A stretch of 46,817 nt of DNA from an uncultured Bacteroidales bacterium (GTDB taxonomy: Bacteria > Bacteroidota > Bacteroidia > Bacteroidales > FEN-979). The notes under the pieces were generated by a model. That model made no database searches. It saw nothing but the letters and a program-made list of their open reading frames with translations, and was not told the DNA's origin. Position 1 is the stretch's first letter. Every line of letters begins with the position of its first letter. The position numbers and the translations under genes were made by a program. Positions 1 through 8,700 of the stretch are shown in pieces. The stretch spans positions 1 through 46,817 of the forward strand of contig CAIVAT010000032.1 of NCBI GenBank assembly GCA_903903985.1, given 5' to 3'.

Positions 1-617
1 CGGTCCGTTTCATTAATTGGCTGGATTTCATGGCCTTTGATGGCTGTGAAGCAAATATTTTTATGTGACAGCATTACCCCTTTCGGCGTTCCGGTTGTTC
101 CGGAAGTGTAAATAATGGCAGCAAGGTCATCTTCTTCAACCTCATACACCCCGATTGGTTTTGCATATTCATCGTATACAGGCCAGTCTTCATAGGATCT
201 GATGACAGAAAAATCTTCAATTTTAACGACTTCCTGCAGGAAATCTGTTGTAATGCCAACCAGTTTTGGCAACAATCCCTCGGAAGCAAAGACAACCCTG
301 GTTTCGGAATGTTCAAGCAACGCTGATATTTCCACCGGGAGGAATTCAGGCAAGAGCGGCACGACAACTGCTCTCATGAAAGTAACTGCATAATAGGCAA
401 TCCCCCAATGGGGTTGATTGGTGCTTAGAATGGCAACCTTGTCGCCAGGCTGAACTCCAAGCTTTTCAAGAAAAGCCATTACAGCCAGGATCCGGTTATT
501 TACCTCCCGGTAGCTGAGTGGTTTTTTCCCGACCAAAGCCAGGGCATCGCGATTGCTGAACCTGCTCATGGTCATTGCAAAAAATGCCGGGAATGTCAAT
601 CTGGATGTGTTTTCCAT
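1..617 (-). CDS. Acyl-CoA synthetase / AMP-dependent ligase, N-terminal part (cut by window edge)
   Basis: This is a partial gene: it starts with ATG at 617 and runs off the left end, giving about 205 residues without a stop. The protein begins MENTSRLTFPAF and contains the AMP-binding P-loop signature YTSGTTGTPKGVMLSH encoded near 65-115. That signature is diagnostic of ANL-superfamily ligases, which activate a carboxylate with ATP and transfer it to CoA. The upstream part (SYREVNNRI, GDKVAILSTNQPHWGIAY) fits the long-chain fatty-acid CoA ligase branch (FadD/FAA-like). The substrate cannot be fixed because the C-terminal half is missing. It has its own well-formed promoter and a hairpin in its short leader (separate entries). 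Confidence 0.88.
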   Translation of the reverse strand, partial: MENTSRLTFPAFFAMTMSRFSNRDALALVGKKPLSYREVNNRILAVMAFLEKLGVQPGDKVAILSTNQPHWGIAYYAVTFMRAVVVPLLPEFLPVEISALLEHSETRVVFASEGLLPKLVGITTDFLQEVVKIEDFSVIRSYEDWPVYDEYAKPIGVYEVEEDDLAAIIYTSGTTGTPKGVMLSHKNICFTAIKGHEIQPINETD

Positions 618-635
618 GATTTGTCTTTTACCACG

Positions 636-665
636 AAAAAGCCCCCGTGAAGCGCTTGCGGGGGC
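636..665 (-). terminator. Terminator-like hairpin in the acyl-CoA synthetase leader
   Basis: On the minus strand a perfect 7-bp stem (GCCCCCG pairing with CGGGGGC, loop containing AAGCGCTT) is followed directly by five Ts, the layout of an intrinsic terminator. It lies only 18 bases before the ATG at 617 and about 20 bases after the predicted transcription start. It is therefore either an attenuator in this gene's own leader or a stop for leftward read-through from 4009-1139. The upstream arm can also pair differently: GCAAC at about 680-684 is complementary to GTTGC at about 663-667. Confidence 0.6.
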
Positions 666-687
666 AACTTTGAGGATTTTGTTGCTG

Positions 688-718
688 CAAATATACAAAT
701 TTTTGTTATGGTTGTCAA
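688..718 (-). promoter_or_regulatory. Predicted Bacteroidota-type promoter of the acyl-CoA synthetase
   Basis: On the minus strand the -7 element TATATTTG (688-695) matches the Bacteroidota consensus TAnnTTTG exactly. A TTG (716-718) lies 20 bases upstream as the -33 element. Transcription would begin near 681, leaving a leader of about 65 bases. Confidence 0.55.
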
Positions 719-763
719 TCTTTAACCTCATTAAACCTGTATTGAATTCATTATCTTTGATCG

Positions 764-1117
764 GTGAATATTGAGGAACTACGTGAATTTTGCCTTGGAC
801 TTCCATCCGTTACCGAGGATATCAAGTGGGAAAACCACCTGGTTTTTTCAATTGCAGGAAAAATATTCTGTCTCACCGGGCTTGATCCACCGCTGCAGGT
901 TGCATTAAAAGTCCCGGAAGACCAGTTTGATGAATTGACCCAGTCAGGGAATATCGTTCAGGCCTCGCATTTTGCACGCCGACAGTGGATGACAATACTC
1001 GAAGAGCGCACGTTCAGCAGGGCCGAATGGGAAAAACTCATCAGGCAATCGTACGAACTGGTAAAATCAAAACTGCCGAAAAAGATCAGAGAGGAAATCG
1101 GGAAATTTCCCGACTGA
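764..1117 (+). CDS. YjbR/MmcQ family protein
   Basis: This 117-residue protein starts with GTG, directly followed by NIEELREFC. The family pattern is visible: an N-terminal helix, FCLGLPSVTEDIKW, then HLVFSIAGKIFCLTG, a VALKVPEDQFDELT strand-helix and the C-terminal helix RQSYELVKSKLPKK. Length is typical for the family (about 110-120). Members adopt a CyaY-like fold and are often called DNA-binding, but the function is not established. It is a single gene, convergent with the large secreted protein that ends 21 bases downstream. GTG is preferred because no ATG lies nearby and the protein begins exactly where the family begins. Confidence 0.85.
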   Translation: MNIEELREFCLGLPSVTEDIKWENHLVFSIAGKIFCLTGLDPPLQVALKVPEDQFDELTQSGNIVQASHFARRQWMTILEERTFSRAEWEKLIRQSYELVKSKLPKKIREEIGKFPD

Positions 1118-1138
1118 TTGTAATTCCCGCGAAAATCC

Positions 1139-4009
1139 CTATTGGCTGAATACCCCCTTTTTTATATTGCGGATGGAAGGAGCAACTCCTCCTTCGATTA
1201 TTAAATTCCCGTTAACCAGCAATGTGCCGGTAAGCGTGGTCAATATGGAAGTCGTGCTTTTTCTGGCAATGGTCAGATTGTTGAAATAATCACCGGGGGC
1301 AGGCTGTACATACTGGTCCGTTCCATTGAATACAAAAGTGCCAAAATCGAACAGGAAGTGACCGTGATTGTTAAAATTCCCTTTCAGGATGACCGGAAAG
1401 AGGGAATAGCCGTTGAAAGCAGCTCCGGGATGTACATAAATGTCACTATGGATATTCAATGCTGCGGTTGAAAGGTGACTCACCCCGATATAACTTCCTG
1501 CCGACTTGTAACTTCCCAGAATATGGAAATAGCATGATGTATCCTCTGACTTGATATATGCATTGTCGCCCCCGAGAAACATGACCATGCCGTCATTCAG
1601 TTTCACATTTGCGCCCGGATTAAAATACCAGTCCTTATAAACTTTTATAAGAGAATAAGCTTCAATGCTGGCAGTAGAACCTGCCTTCCATGTAACATTG
1701 TTCATGGTTTGCAGGATGCCGGAAGAGTTGTTCATACCCAGATTACCGTAGATGATACAATTGCCTGCAACATTAACGGTGTTTTCTGCAACCTGGAATG
1801 TTCCCGATTGAATAGTGAGATTGCTATTGATTGTCAGCAGGTCGCTAAACGCAAAGGCAGTATTTGAAGATGGTGACTGGGTTAAACTTGTTTTATTGAT
1901 GGAAACATCGTTCAGGGTGCATCCGTTAATGGTACTGATGTCACAGTCTCCGGGGCCATATAATTCAAGCGTTCCTGATGCGGGTGTATAATCTCCGCGC
2001 TCCCCGTAAAATCCACCGGCGGTTCTTATCACTCCGCCGGTAATGTTAACGGTTAATGACCAGGCCGGGGTGTCATAAAGCAAAATGCCAACCGTTTTAA
2101 AATCGAGGATACCACCGCTCATGGTGATCGAAGCATTGCCGCTATAAGGCCAGTAGCTCCGCAAGGCTCCGCCGTATACATTCATGGTTCCGCCGGAGAT
2201 GTTCAGATTTCCCCCGATATCGACATAATCCCCGGAAAGCGTACCCTGATAAATATTGATGGTCCCGCCGGCATTAAGATACCAGTTTCCTACTATGGCA
2301 TTGTCCGCCAGTGCGTTGGCAGTAAAGGTGCCTGAGAGTATGTCTACAGCACCTGCTGTCCAGTCGTAACTGTTACACGTGACATTTCCGCCTTCGACCC
2401 TGAAAGCACCGGCAGATTTATTGACCTCAAGGTCATTGAAAGTCTCTGTGGTGCAATATTGATGCGCAGTTCCATTAAAAACAACTTTTCCGATCCCTTC
2501 TGTGAATGCAGACGGGCCGACATAATTGGTCCAGTTTCCGGCTACCTCTATGATGCTGTTCATCGGATTAAACACACCGCTTTCAATGGACACACTGCCA
2601 TTTATTGTTAAGGTATTCGAGTATGGGTTATTAAAACTTGTCGTTCCTGAAGCGCTAATAGTCAGATTATTGAAGTAGACATCATCCATGATCGTAACAT
2701 TCTGGTTAATACCATCCAGAACAATTGTTCCATCAAAGCACTTTAACTTACCCTCGCAAATGATATCCCCTTTCACGATCAGGCTGTTTTCATCATAGCA
2801 GGTAAAAACCGAACCGGAATAAACATGTAAAAAACCATTAATCAATACATTGTGTGTTGACATGTCGTGGATTCCTGTTTCAGCTCCATCTGAATTGTTA
2901 CTGGCGAGATTATTGAATGAGCAGATTGCCGAGTAATTTTTGATGTATTTATCATTGTTTCCCTTGAATTGTACAATACCACTTAAAAGCTGTGCATCGG
3001 CTCCGTCTTCAAAGGTCCAGTTCCCGTATGCATTGATTGTTGACGCTGCAATAATGCCAGCCGTTGAGCCTGGAAACCAGGTGACATTTCCATATACGTT
3101 CAGTACACCTGCAGGATGTATCATCGAAAGTTTTCCATAAATATTCAGTGAACCATTGACATCCAGTTGCCAGCTTGTAACTGATAATTCCCCCGACTCA
3201 ATTTTGAGAATCTGGCACGCTTCGTTAAAATAAGCAACAGTAGCAGGTTGGTGTCCCGCCGAGGTGATGGTAACATCGTCATCCTTGGTTGGAATGCGCC
3301 CAAGCGACCAATTGTCCGGATTATTCCAGTAGATATCGGATGCACCCGTCCATACATTCGATACCCTGGGGATACAGTTGATTGTATAATCCTCCACTTC
3401 ACCATAGGTTGCCACACCGCATGGGTCAAGTACTCCGGAGTATGTAATTCTCACTCTCATAGTGCAGCTCCCGGTTGTTTGTCTTGGCAATGGGATAATC
3501 CTTGCAGTATATGGTCCGTATCCCGGTTGCCCTTCAACCTCTATTTGCTCTCCTTCATCGTAAAAACTACCGTTCCTGTTCCAGTCAACCCAGACTCCGC
3601 ATTGATCAGGGCTATATGGATGGCCGTTGGTGACGGTCATGTGCAGGATGCCATTCACCGGTAAATCCGTCGATTGCGTAGATGTGTAATCCGCATAGTT
3701 CAGGCATTCCGAAGAATTATCGATGGAACCTGCCTGCACCCTGCTGATATATTCATCGCAACCTCCGGAGGCGCTGCAGCCGGTTCGGAACCCGGATGCC
3801 GCCACGCTTTGGCTTCCGGCATTTCCCGGAGCAACATGAGGCATCGTATTCCAAAATGTTTGATCCTTGGTATGACCGGCAAAAATGCCATAATATGACT
3901 CATAAGTAACAGCAGGTTCCTGGGATGGGGCAGATTGAGTTTGTCCGTAAACAGGAACTAACAGGAAAATAACCAGAAAAAACGCAGGTAAAGTTTTCAG
4001 CTTATTCAT
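1139..4009 (-). CDS. Large secreted GEVED-domain / beta-solenoid protein, no sorting domain
   Basis: A 956-residue protein with a clear signal peptide (MNKLKTLPAFFLVIFLLVPVYG, about residues 1-22). Residues about 60-212 form a GEVED domain (GVWVDWNRNGSFYDEGEQ, ending YGEVEDYTINC) of the kind found in Bacteroidota adhesins and hydrolases. From about 217 a WTGASDIYWNNPDNWS module leads into many Asn/Gly-rich repeats (NLTISAS, LTINGS, NVTWKAGSTA) typical of a beta-solenoid. It is probably a cell-surface or secreted structural or adhesive protein. The C-terminus stops in the middle of a repeat (NLIIEGG, then SIRNIKKGVFSQ) and has no T9SS sorting domain, although this architecture usually ends in one. 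The last codons cross an A6G5 run, so truncation or frameshift is possible, but the convergent gene leaves almost no room. No catalytic domain was recognised. Confidence 0.85.
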   Translation of the reverse strand: MNKLKTLPAFFLVIFLLVPVYGQTQSAPSQEPAVTYESYYGIFAGHTKDQTFWNTMPHVAPGNAGSQSVAASGFRTGCSASGGCDEYISRVQAGSIDNSSECLNYADYTSTQSTDLPVNGILHMTVTNGHPYSPDQCGVWVDWNRNGSFYDEGEQIEVEGQPGYGPYTARIIPLPRQTTGSCTMRVRITYSGVLDPCGVATYGEVEDYTINCIPRVSNVWTGASDIYWNNPDNWSLGRIPTKDDDVTITSAGHQPATVAYFNEACQILKIESGELSVTSWQLDVNGSLNIYGKLSMIHPAGVLNVYGNVTWFPGSTAGIIAASTINAYGNWTFEDGADAQLLSGIVQFKGNNDKYIKNYSAICSFNNLASNNSDGAETGIHDMSTHNVLINGFLHVYSGSVFTCYDENSLIVKGDIICEGKLKCFDGTIVLDGINQNVTIMDDVYFNNLTISASGTTSFNNPYSNTLTINGSVSIESGVFNPMNSIIEVAGNWTNYVGPSAFTEGIGKVVFNGTAHQYCTTETFNDLEVNKSAGAFRVEGGNVTCNSYDWTAGAVDILSGTFTANALADNAIVGNWYLNAGGTINIYQGTLSGDYVDIGGNLNISGGTMNVYGGALRSYWPYSGNASITMSGGILDFKTVGILLYDTPAWSLTVNITGGVIRTAGGFYGERGDYTPASGTLELYGPGDCDISTINGCTLNDVSINKTSLTQSPSSNTAFAFSDLLTINSNLTIQSGTFQVAENTVNVAGNCIIYGNLGMNNSSGILQTMNNVTWKAGSTASIEAYSLIKVYKDWYFNPGANVKLNDGMVMFLGGDNAYIKSEDTSCYFHILGSYKSAGSYIGVSHLSTAALNIHSDIYVHPGAAFNGYSLFPVILKGNFNNHGHFLFDFGTFVFNGTDQYVQPAPGDYFNNLTIARKSTTSILTTLTGTLLVNGNLIIEGGVAPSIRNIKKGVFSQ

Positions 4010-4052
4010 TTTGCGAAGGTTACAAGAGGGAGATACAACAACTACATTACAA

Positions 4053-4081
4053 CAAATGTAATACTGTTTTTAAAATAACAA
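4053..4081 (-). promoter_or_regulatory. Predicted promoter of the GEVED/beta-solenoid gene
   Basis: Minus-strand TACATTTG (4053-4060) matches TAnnTTTG exactly. TTG (4079-4081) lies 18 bases upstream. The element is about 45 bases before the ATG at 4009. Confidence 0.4.
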
Positions 4082-4146
4082 TGGCTTTCCATAACCTTTT
4101 ATTACCGGTTCAGGATCTATTTTAATAATATTGCAAAAAAAAGATC

Positions 4147-4731
4147 ATGCCCAAAGGTTTTTCAGCGCTCATCCTTTCTGCCGGAAACTCAGGACGCATG
4201 GGTACCGATAAAGCCATGCTGCCAAACGGCAAAGGGCTGACCTTTGTCGCACATCTGGCAACCTGTTTCGGGCTTTATGGATGTAACCCGGTTGTCGTGG
4301 TGGTGAATGAACAGTTCGATCCTTCCCGGTTACAGACAAAGAATATCGTAACAGTCGTAAACCACGATCTTGAAAAAGGGCGTTCCTGGTCCATTCGTCT
4401 TGGATTGAATCAAATTCCCGAGGGGCATGCCTGTTTTATCCAGAATATCGACAACCCTTTTCTTGAACCGGATTTGCTTGACAGCCTGATTGGGTGCCTG
4501 ATCCCCGATGGATATGCAGTTCCCGTCTGGCATGGTCATGGCGGGCATCCCATCCTGCTTGGAAACAAGCTGGTTGATTTTCTTCGCAATCAAAAGGAAT
4601 TACCGGATTTCCGCAAGGCCCTTCAAGGCTATACGAGGATTGAAGTTCAATATCCTGAGGAGGGGATCCTTTGGAATATAAATACTCCTGAAGATTATAA
4701 ACGGTTCATCCATGGACCCACTAAACGATAA
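4147..4731 (+). CDS. mocA: MocA-like molybdenum cofactor nucleotidyltransferase
   Basis: A 194-residue NTP-transferase-fold protein. The signature ALILSAGNSGRMGTDKAML (residues 7-25) is the nucleotide-binding loop of the MobA/MocA family. MocA enzymes use CTP to make molybdopterin cytosine dinucleotide, the cofactor form of many bacterial xanthine dehydrogenase-type enzymes; MobA uses GTP. The neighbours XdhC and xanthine dehydrogenase favour the MocA role. Conserved QNIDNPF near residues 98-104 takes the place of the usual acidic metal-binding motif, and HGHGGHP matches the family's HGHP region. It starts at the first ATG, after an A-rich stretch. A weak TAnnTTTG-like box (TAATATTG) lies at 4126-4133. 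Confidence 0.8.
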   Translation: MPKGFSALILSAGNSGRMGTDKAMLPNGKGLTFVAHLATCFGLYGCNPVVVVVNEQFDPSRLQTKNIVTVVNHDLEKGRSWSIRLGLNQIPEGHACFIQNIDNPFLEPDLLDSLIGCLIPDGYAVPVWHGHGGHPILLGNKLVDFLRNQKELPDFRKALQGYTRIEVQYPEEGILWNINTPEDYKRFIHGPTKR

Positions 4732-4931
4732 AAAGTTGTAATTTTGCACGTTACATTGCGTGTTAAAGTAATTTGACTGTTCATGGAATTGACTCCGTGA
4801 CACACTGTAAGGATTCTCTGTGGCTCTCTGTGTAAAAAATTACACAAAGTTACACGGAGGAGGCACTGAGATGCAGAGGACAAGTTCAATGAGCAACTTT
4901 TATCAATAATCCTGTAACAAAGGTTATATCC
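4732..4931. repeat. Intergenic spacer with CTCTGTG/TTACAC-type inverted repeats
   Basis: The 200-base gap between mocA and xdhC contains degenerate inverted repeats between about 4800 and 4880. GTGTAA and TTACAC flank four As, and these sit within larger partner arms of the type CTCTGTG...ACACGGAG. Short repeat elements of this look also occur in this window at 10660-10770. No gene is seen here. Confidence 0.5.
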
Positions 4932-5708
4932 ATGCAGCAAATATTTGCAAAAACCGAAGAGATCATCCAAAGCCAGCAACCTGCTGCACTTTGCATTGTC
5001 ATTGAAACCCATGGATCGACCCCGAGAAAGCAAGGCGCCAAAATGATCGTTTATGCCGATGGGTCCATTTTTGGAAGCATCGGCGGTGGCACTGTTGAAA
5101 ACGAGGTGGCCCAGATGGCCAAGAAACTGATCCCTGAAGGGAAACCGGCTAAGGTCACCTTTAACCTCGACATCGATCTGGGCATGCATTGCGGCGGAAG
5201 CATGGAGGTTTATATTGAACCCCTGAACCCGCTTCAAAAACTGTTTATTTTCGGCGCCGGGCATATAGGGAAATCCTTGGCGGGATTTGCACGCGACCTC
5301 GATTTTTCCGTCACCCTTTTTGATCCCAGGGAAGAAATTTTTACAGACAAGGCATTTACAGGATTTAACTGCATAAATAAAGATTATTTTCAAGCCATCG
5401 GAGAGGCCGTTTTTGATGACAACACCTTTGTAGTGATTGTTACGCCAAAGCATGTTTATGACGAGGAGATTGTGGCCCTGGTCGCGCGCAAGCCCCATGC
5501 TTATCTTGGCATGATCGGGAGTATCAGAAAAGTTGAATTGCTTAAAAAACGGTTTTTGGAAGAGCATCTCCTTTCACCGGAAGAACTTGAAAAAATCGAT
5601 ATGCCCATCGGAATAAAATTCAACGTTCAAACCCCTCAGGAAATCGCCATCAGCATCCTGGCTAAGTTGATAGATATAAGAAATTCGTCTTTTTCTCTTT
5701 CCCGGTAA
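4932..5708 (+). CDS. xdhC: XdhC-family molybdenum hydroxylase maturation protein
   Basis: A 258-residue XdhC/CoxI-family protein. The N-terminal domain shows ETHGSTPRKQGAKM (about 25-38), GSIGGGTVENEV and the Cys-Gly-Gly motif GMHCGGSMEVY (C87). The C-terminal Rossmann domain begins FIFGAGHIGKSL (106-115) and ends with the family pattern GMIGS...PIGIKFNVQTPQEIAISILA. In the characterised family, XdhC binds the molybdenum cofactor, supports its sulfuration and inserts it into xanthine dehydrogenase. The gene lies 11 bases upstream of a complete XDH and is almost certainly cotranscribed with it. Confidence 0.92.
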   Translation: MQQIFAKTEEIIQSQQPAALCIVIETHGSTPRKQGAKMIVYADGSIFGSIGGGTVENEVAQMAKKLIPEGKPAKVTFNLDIDLGMHCGGSMEVYIEPLNPLQKLFIFGAGHIGKSLAGFARDLDFSVTLFDPREEIFTDKAFTGFNCINKDYFQAIGEAVFDDNTFVVIVTPKHVYDEEIVALVARKPHAYLGMIGSIRKVELLKKRFLEEHLLSPEELEKIDMPIGIKFNVQTPQEIAISILAKLIDIRNSSFSLSR

Positions 5709-5719
5709 AACAAGAAAGC

Positions 5720-8700
5720 ATGCAGAACACCATCCGGTTCGTTTTTAATGGCCACATTGAGGAAGTGGAATTTTCGGAATCTTCCGGGTTCAAACCCACC
5801 ACGACCGTGCTGAATTATCTCCGGTCGCTTCCTTCGAACAAAGGTACCAAGGAGGGTTGCGCCGAAGGGGATTGCGGTGCTTGTACTGTTGTTCTAGCCG
5901 AAGTGGATGACCGTGGAAAACTTGTTTACCGGACCATCGATTCATGCCTGGTCTTCCTCCCGATGATCCATGGAAAGGAGTTGATTACTGTTGAAAATCT
6001 TGCAGACTGCGCTGGAAACCAAAAAATGCTCCATCCGGTTCAGAAAATGATGGTAGAAGCCAACGGCAGTCAATGCGGTTACTGCACCCCTGGCATCGTG
6101 ATGTCGCTTTTCGGAATGTTCAAGAACCACCGGAATCCAATACGCGAAATCATTGAAGATGCCTTAACCGGCAATTTGTGCCGTTGTACCGGCTATCAGT
6201 CCATTCTTGTTGCTGCTGAGCGGCTTGGAGGCGAAACATCCCACGATCATTTTTCGAAAAAAGAGCCGGTGGTTGCAAACCTGCTCCAAAAAATCTCCGC
6301 TATCAAGGAAACAATAGTGATCGAGACCCCCGGGCAATCCTACTTCAAACCTTTTACGGTAGCAGAGGCGCTCAGGCTCAGGAAAAATCATCCTGCGGCC
6401 TTTTTAACAAATGGTTCAACCGATGTGGCCTTGCGCCAGACAAAGAAGAAGGAGGTGCTTTCTGAAATAATAGATCTTTCCGGTGTAGTTGAATTACAGG
6501 GTTGCCGGGAAGAGAGCGATCGGTATGTGCTTGGTTCCGGCCTTACACTGGAACGACTGAAGTCCTTTTCTGCGGAAAGGCTGCCTGCCTTGCATGGCAT
6601 ATTAAAGGTTTTTGGTTCGCTCCAGATAAGGAATGTGGCAACCCTCGGCGGCAATGTCGGCTCTGCCTCTCCGATCGGTGATATGTTGCCATTGCTTTTG
6701 GCCTATGGGGCCAAAATCAAGGTGAGCTCTGATCATTCGGAAACAATGATAGATATCGGTGCGTTCATTTCAGGGTACCGAAAAATAAACCTGGAAAAGG
6801 ACGAATTGATCGTTGAAATTATAATCCCAAAACATGACAGTGAAACGGTTGTTTCTTCATATAAGGTTTCCAAGCGAAAAGACATGGATATTTCCACTGT
6901 CAGTGCGGCTTTCAGGTTAAAGTTGTCCGGTGGATTCGTGGAAGAAATTGTCCTTGCTTTCGGGGGGCTGGCAACAACTCCGAAACGGGCAGTAGAAACG
7001 GAGCGATTTTTACATGGAAAATCCTGGACGCGCAGCATGGTTTCAGAATCGATGGATGTGTTCGACCATGAGTTCACCCCGATTTCAGATGCCCGTGCAG
7101 GTGCGGTCTACAGAAAGAGCGCCGGGAGGAACCTGTTGCTGAAATTTTTCATGGAAACCACAGCCTCCCACCCTGTCAGGGTCGCAGACCCCGTCAGGGT
7201 GGCAGACCCCGTCAGGGTGGCAGACCAGCCACATGACAGTGCGGAGAAACACACCACCGGTGAGGCGGTATTCATCGAAGATATCCTCGCAAATAATCAA
7301 ATGCTGTATGGAAAAGTCGTATACAGCAAACATCCCCATGCAATCATTCAACGGATCGATCTCTCAGGGGCATTGTCAGTACCAGGAGTTCATTGTGTAT
7401 TAACTGCAAGCGACATTCCCGGGGCAAACCAGATGGGCCCTGTAATCCACGACGAACCTTGCCTCGCTGAAAAAGAGGTGACCTTTATCGGGCAGGCCAT
7501 TGCTCTCATCGCCGCCGAAACGGAAGAGGCTGCCCTGGAGGCCGAACGGTGCATCGACATCGTATATGAACAGCTCCCTGCCATTTTGGATATAGAATCA
7601 GCCATGGAGGCAAACAACCTGCTCGCCCCTGTGCGTAAAATTGAACGAGGCAACCCGGAGTCGGCACTGAAAAACGCCCCGCATACGATAAAGGGGGTGC
7701 TGCATACCGGGGCACAGGAGCACTGGTACCTCGAAACCCAAACCGCACTGGCCATTCCAGGGGAAGGGAAAGAGATGATGATGCATGCCTCTAGCCAGAA
7801 TCCTGCCGAAACCCAGGCCATCGTGGCCGAAGTACTGGGCATTCAAAGAAACGAAGTTGAAGTCGAAGTTAAACGCATAGGCGGAGGGTTCGGTGGCAAA
7901 GAGACACAAGGCAATCATGTGGCCGCATGGGCTGCCTTACTGGCAAATGCCACGAAGCGACCGGTAAAAATTCATTTGTTTCGCGATGATGACCAAATCA
8001 TGACTGGCAAGCGGCACCGCTTTCTTTCAAAATATGAAATTGGGTTCGACGACCATGGATTGATCCTTGCCTATAAGGTGGAATTGAATTCAGATGGAGG
8101 TTCTTCAAACGACCTTTCGCGTGCCATTCTCGAAAGGGCAATGCTTCATGCAGACAATGCCTATTACCTGCCCGATGTTTCCATCACCGGCCAGGTCTGG
8201 AAAACCAACCTGCCTTCGAATACCGCCTTCCGTGGATTTGGAGGCCCCCAGGGAATGGCCGTTATCGAAAACGCGATCGACCGCATCTCCCGGTTCCTGA
8301 AGAATGATGCAGCGGCCATCAGGTTATTGAACTTTTACCGGCCCGATGAACACAACCTGACCCCTTATGGCGAAAAGGTGGAAAACAACCATCTTTTCAG
8401 GATGTTCGAAAAACTGACCCGTTCATCAGCCTATCACCTCCGGAGACTGGAAATTGACCGGTTCAATTCTGAAAATGAATTCGTTAAAAAAGGAATTGCA
8501 CTCACCCCGGTGAAATTCGGAATTTCTTTCACCACTTCCTTTCTGAACCAGGCTGGAGCCCTGGTCAATATCTATACCGATGGCACATTGCAGGTCAACC
8601 ATGGTGGTACGGAGATGGGACAGGGCCTGCATTCGAAGATCCTGCGGATCGCTGCCGCCGAGTTGGGGGTCACTCCCGACAAGGTCAAGGTGAACTCCAC

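Noticed and set aside
4695..5567. A 290-codon open frame antisense to xdhC
   Set aside because: It overlaps a conserved gene over its whole length and shows no family pattern.
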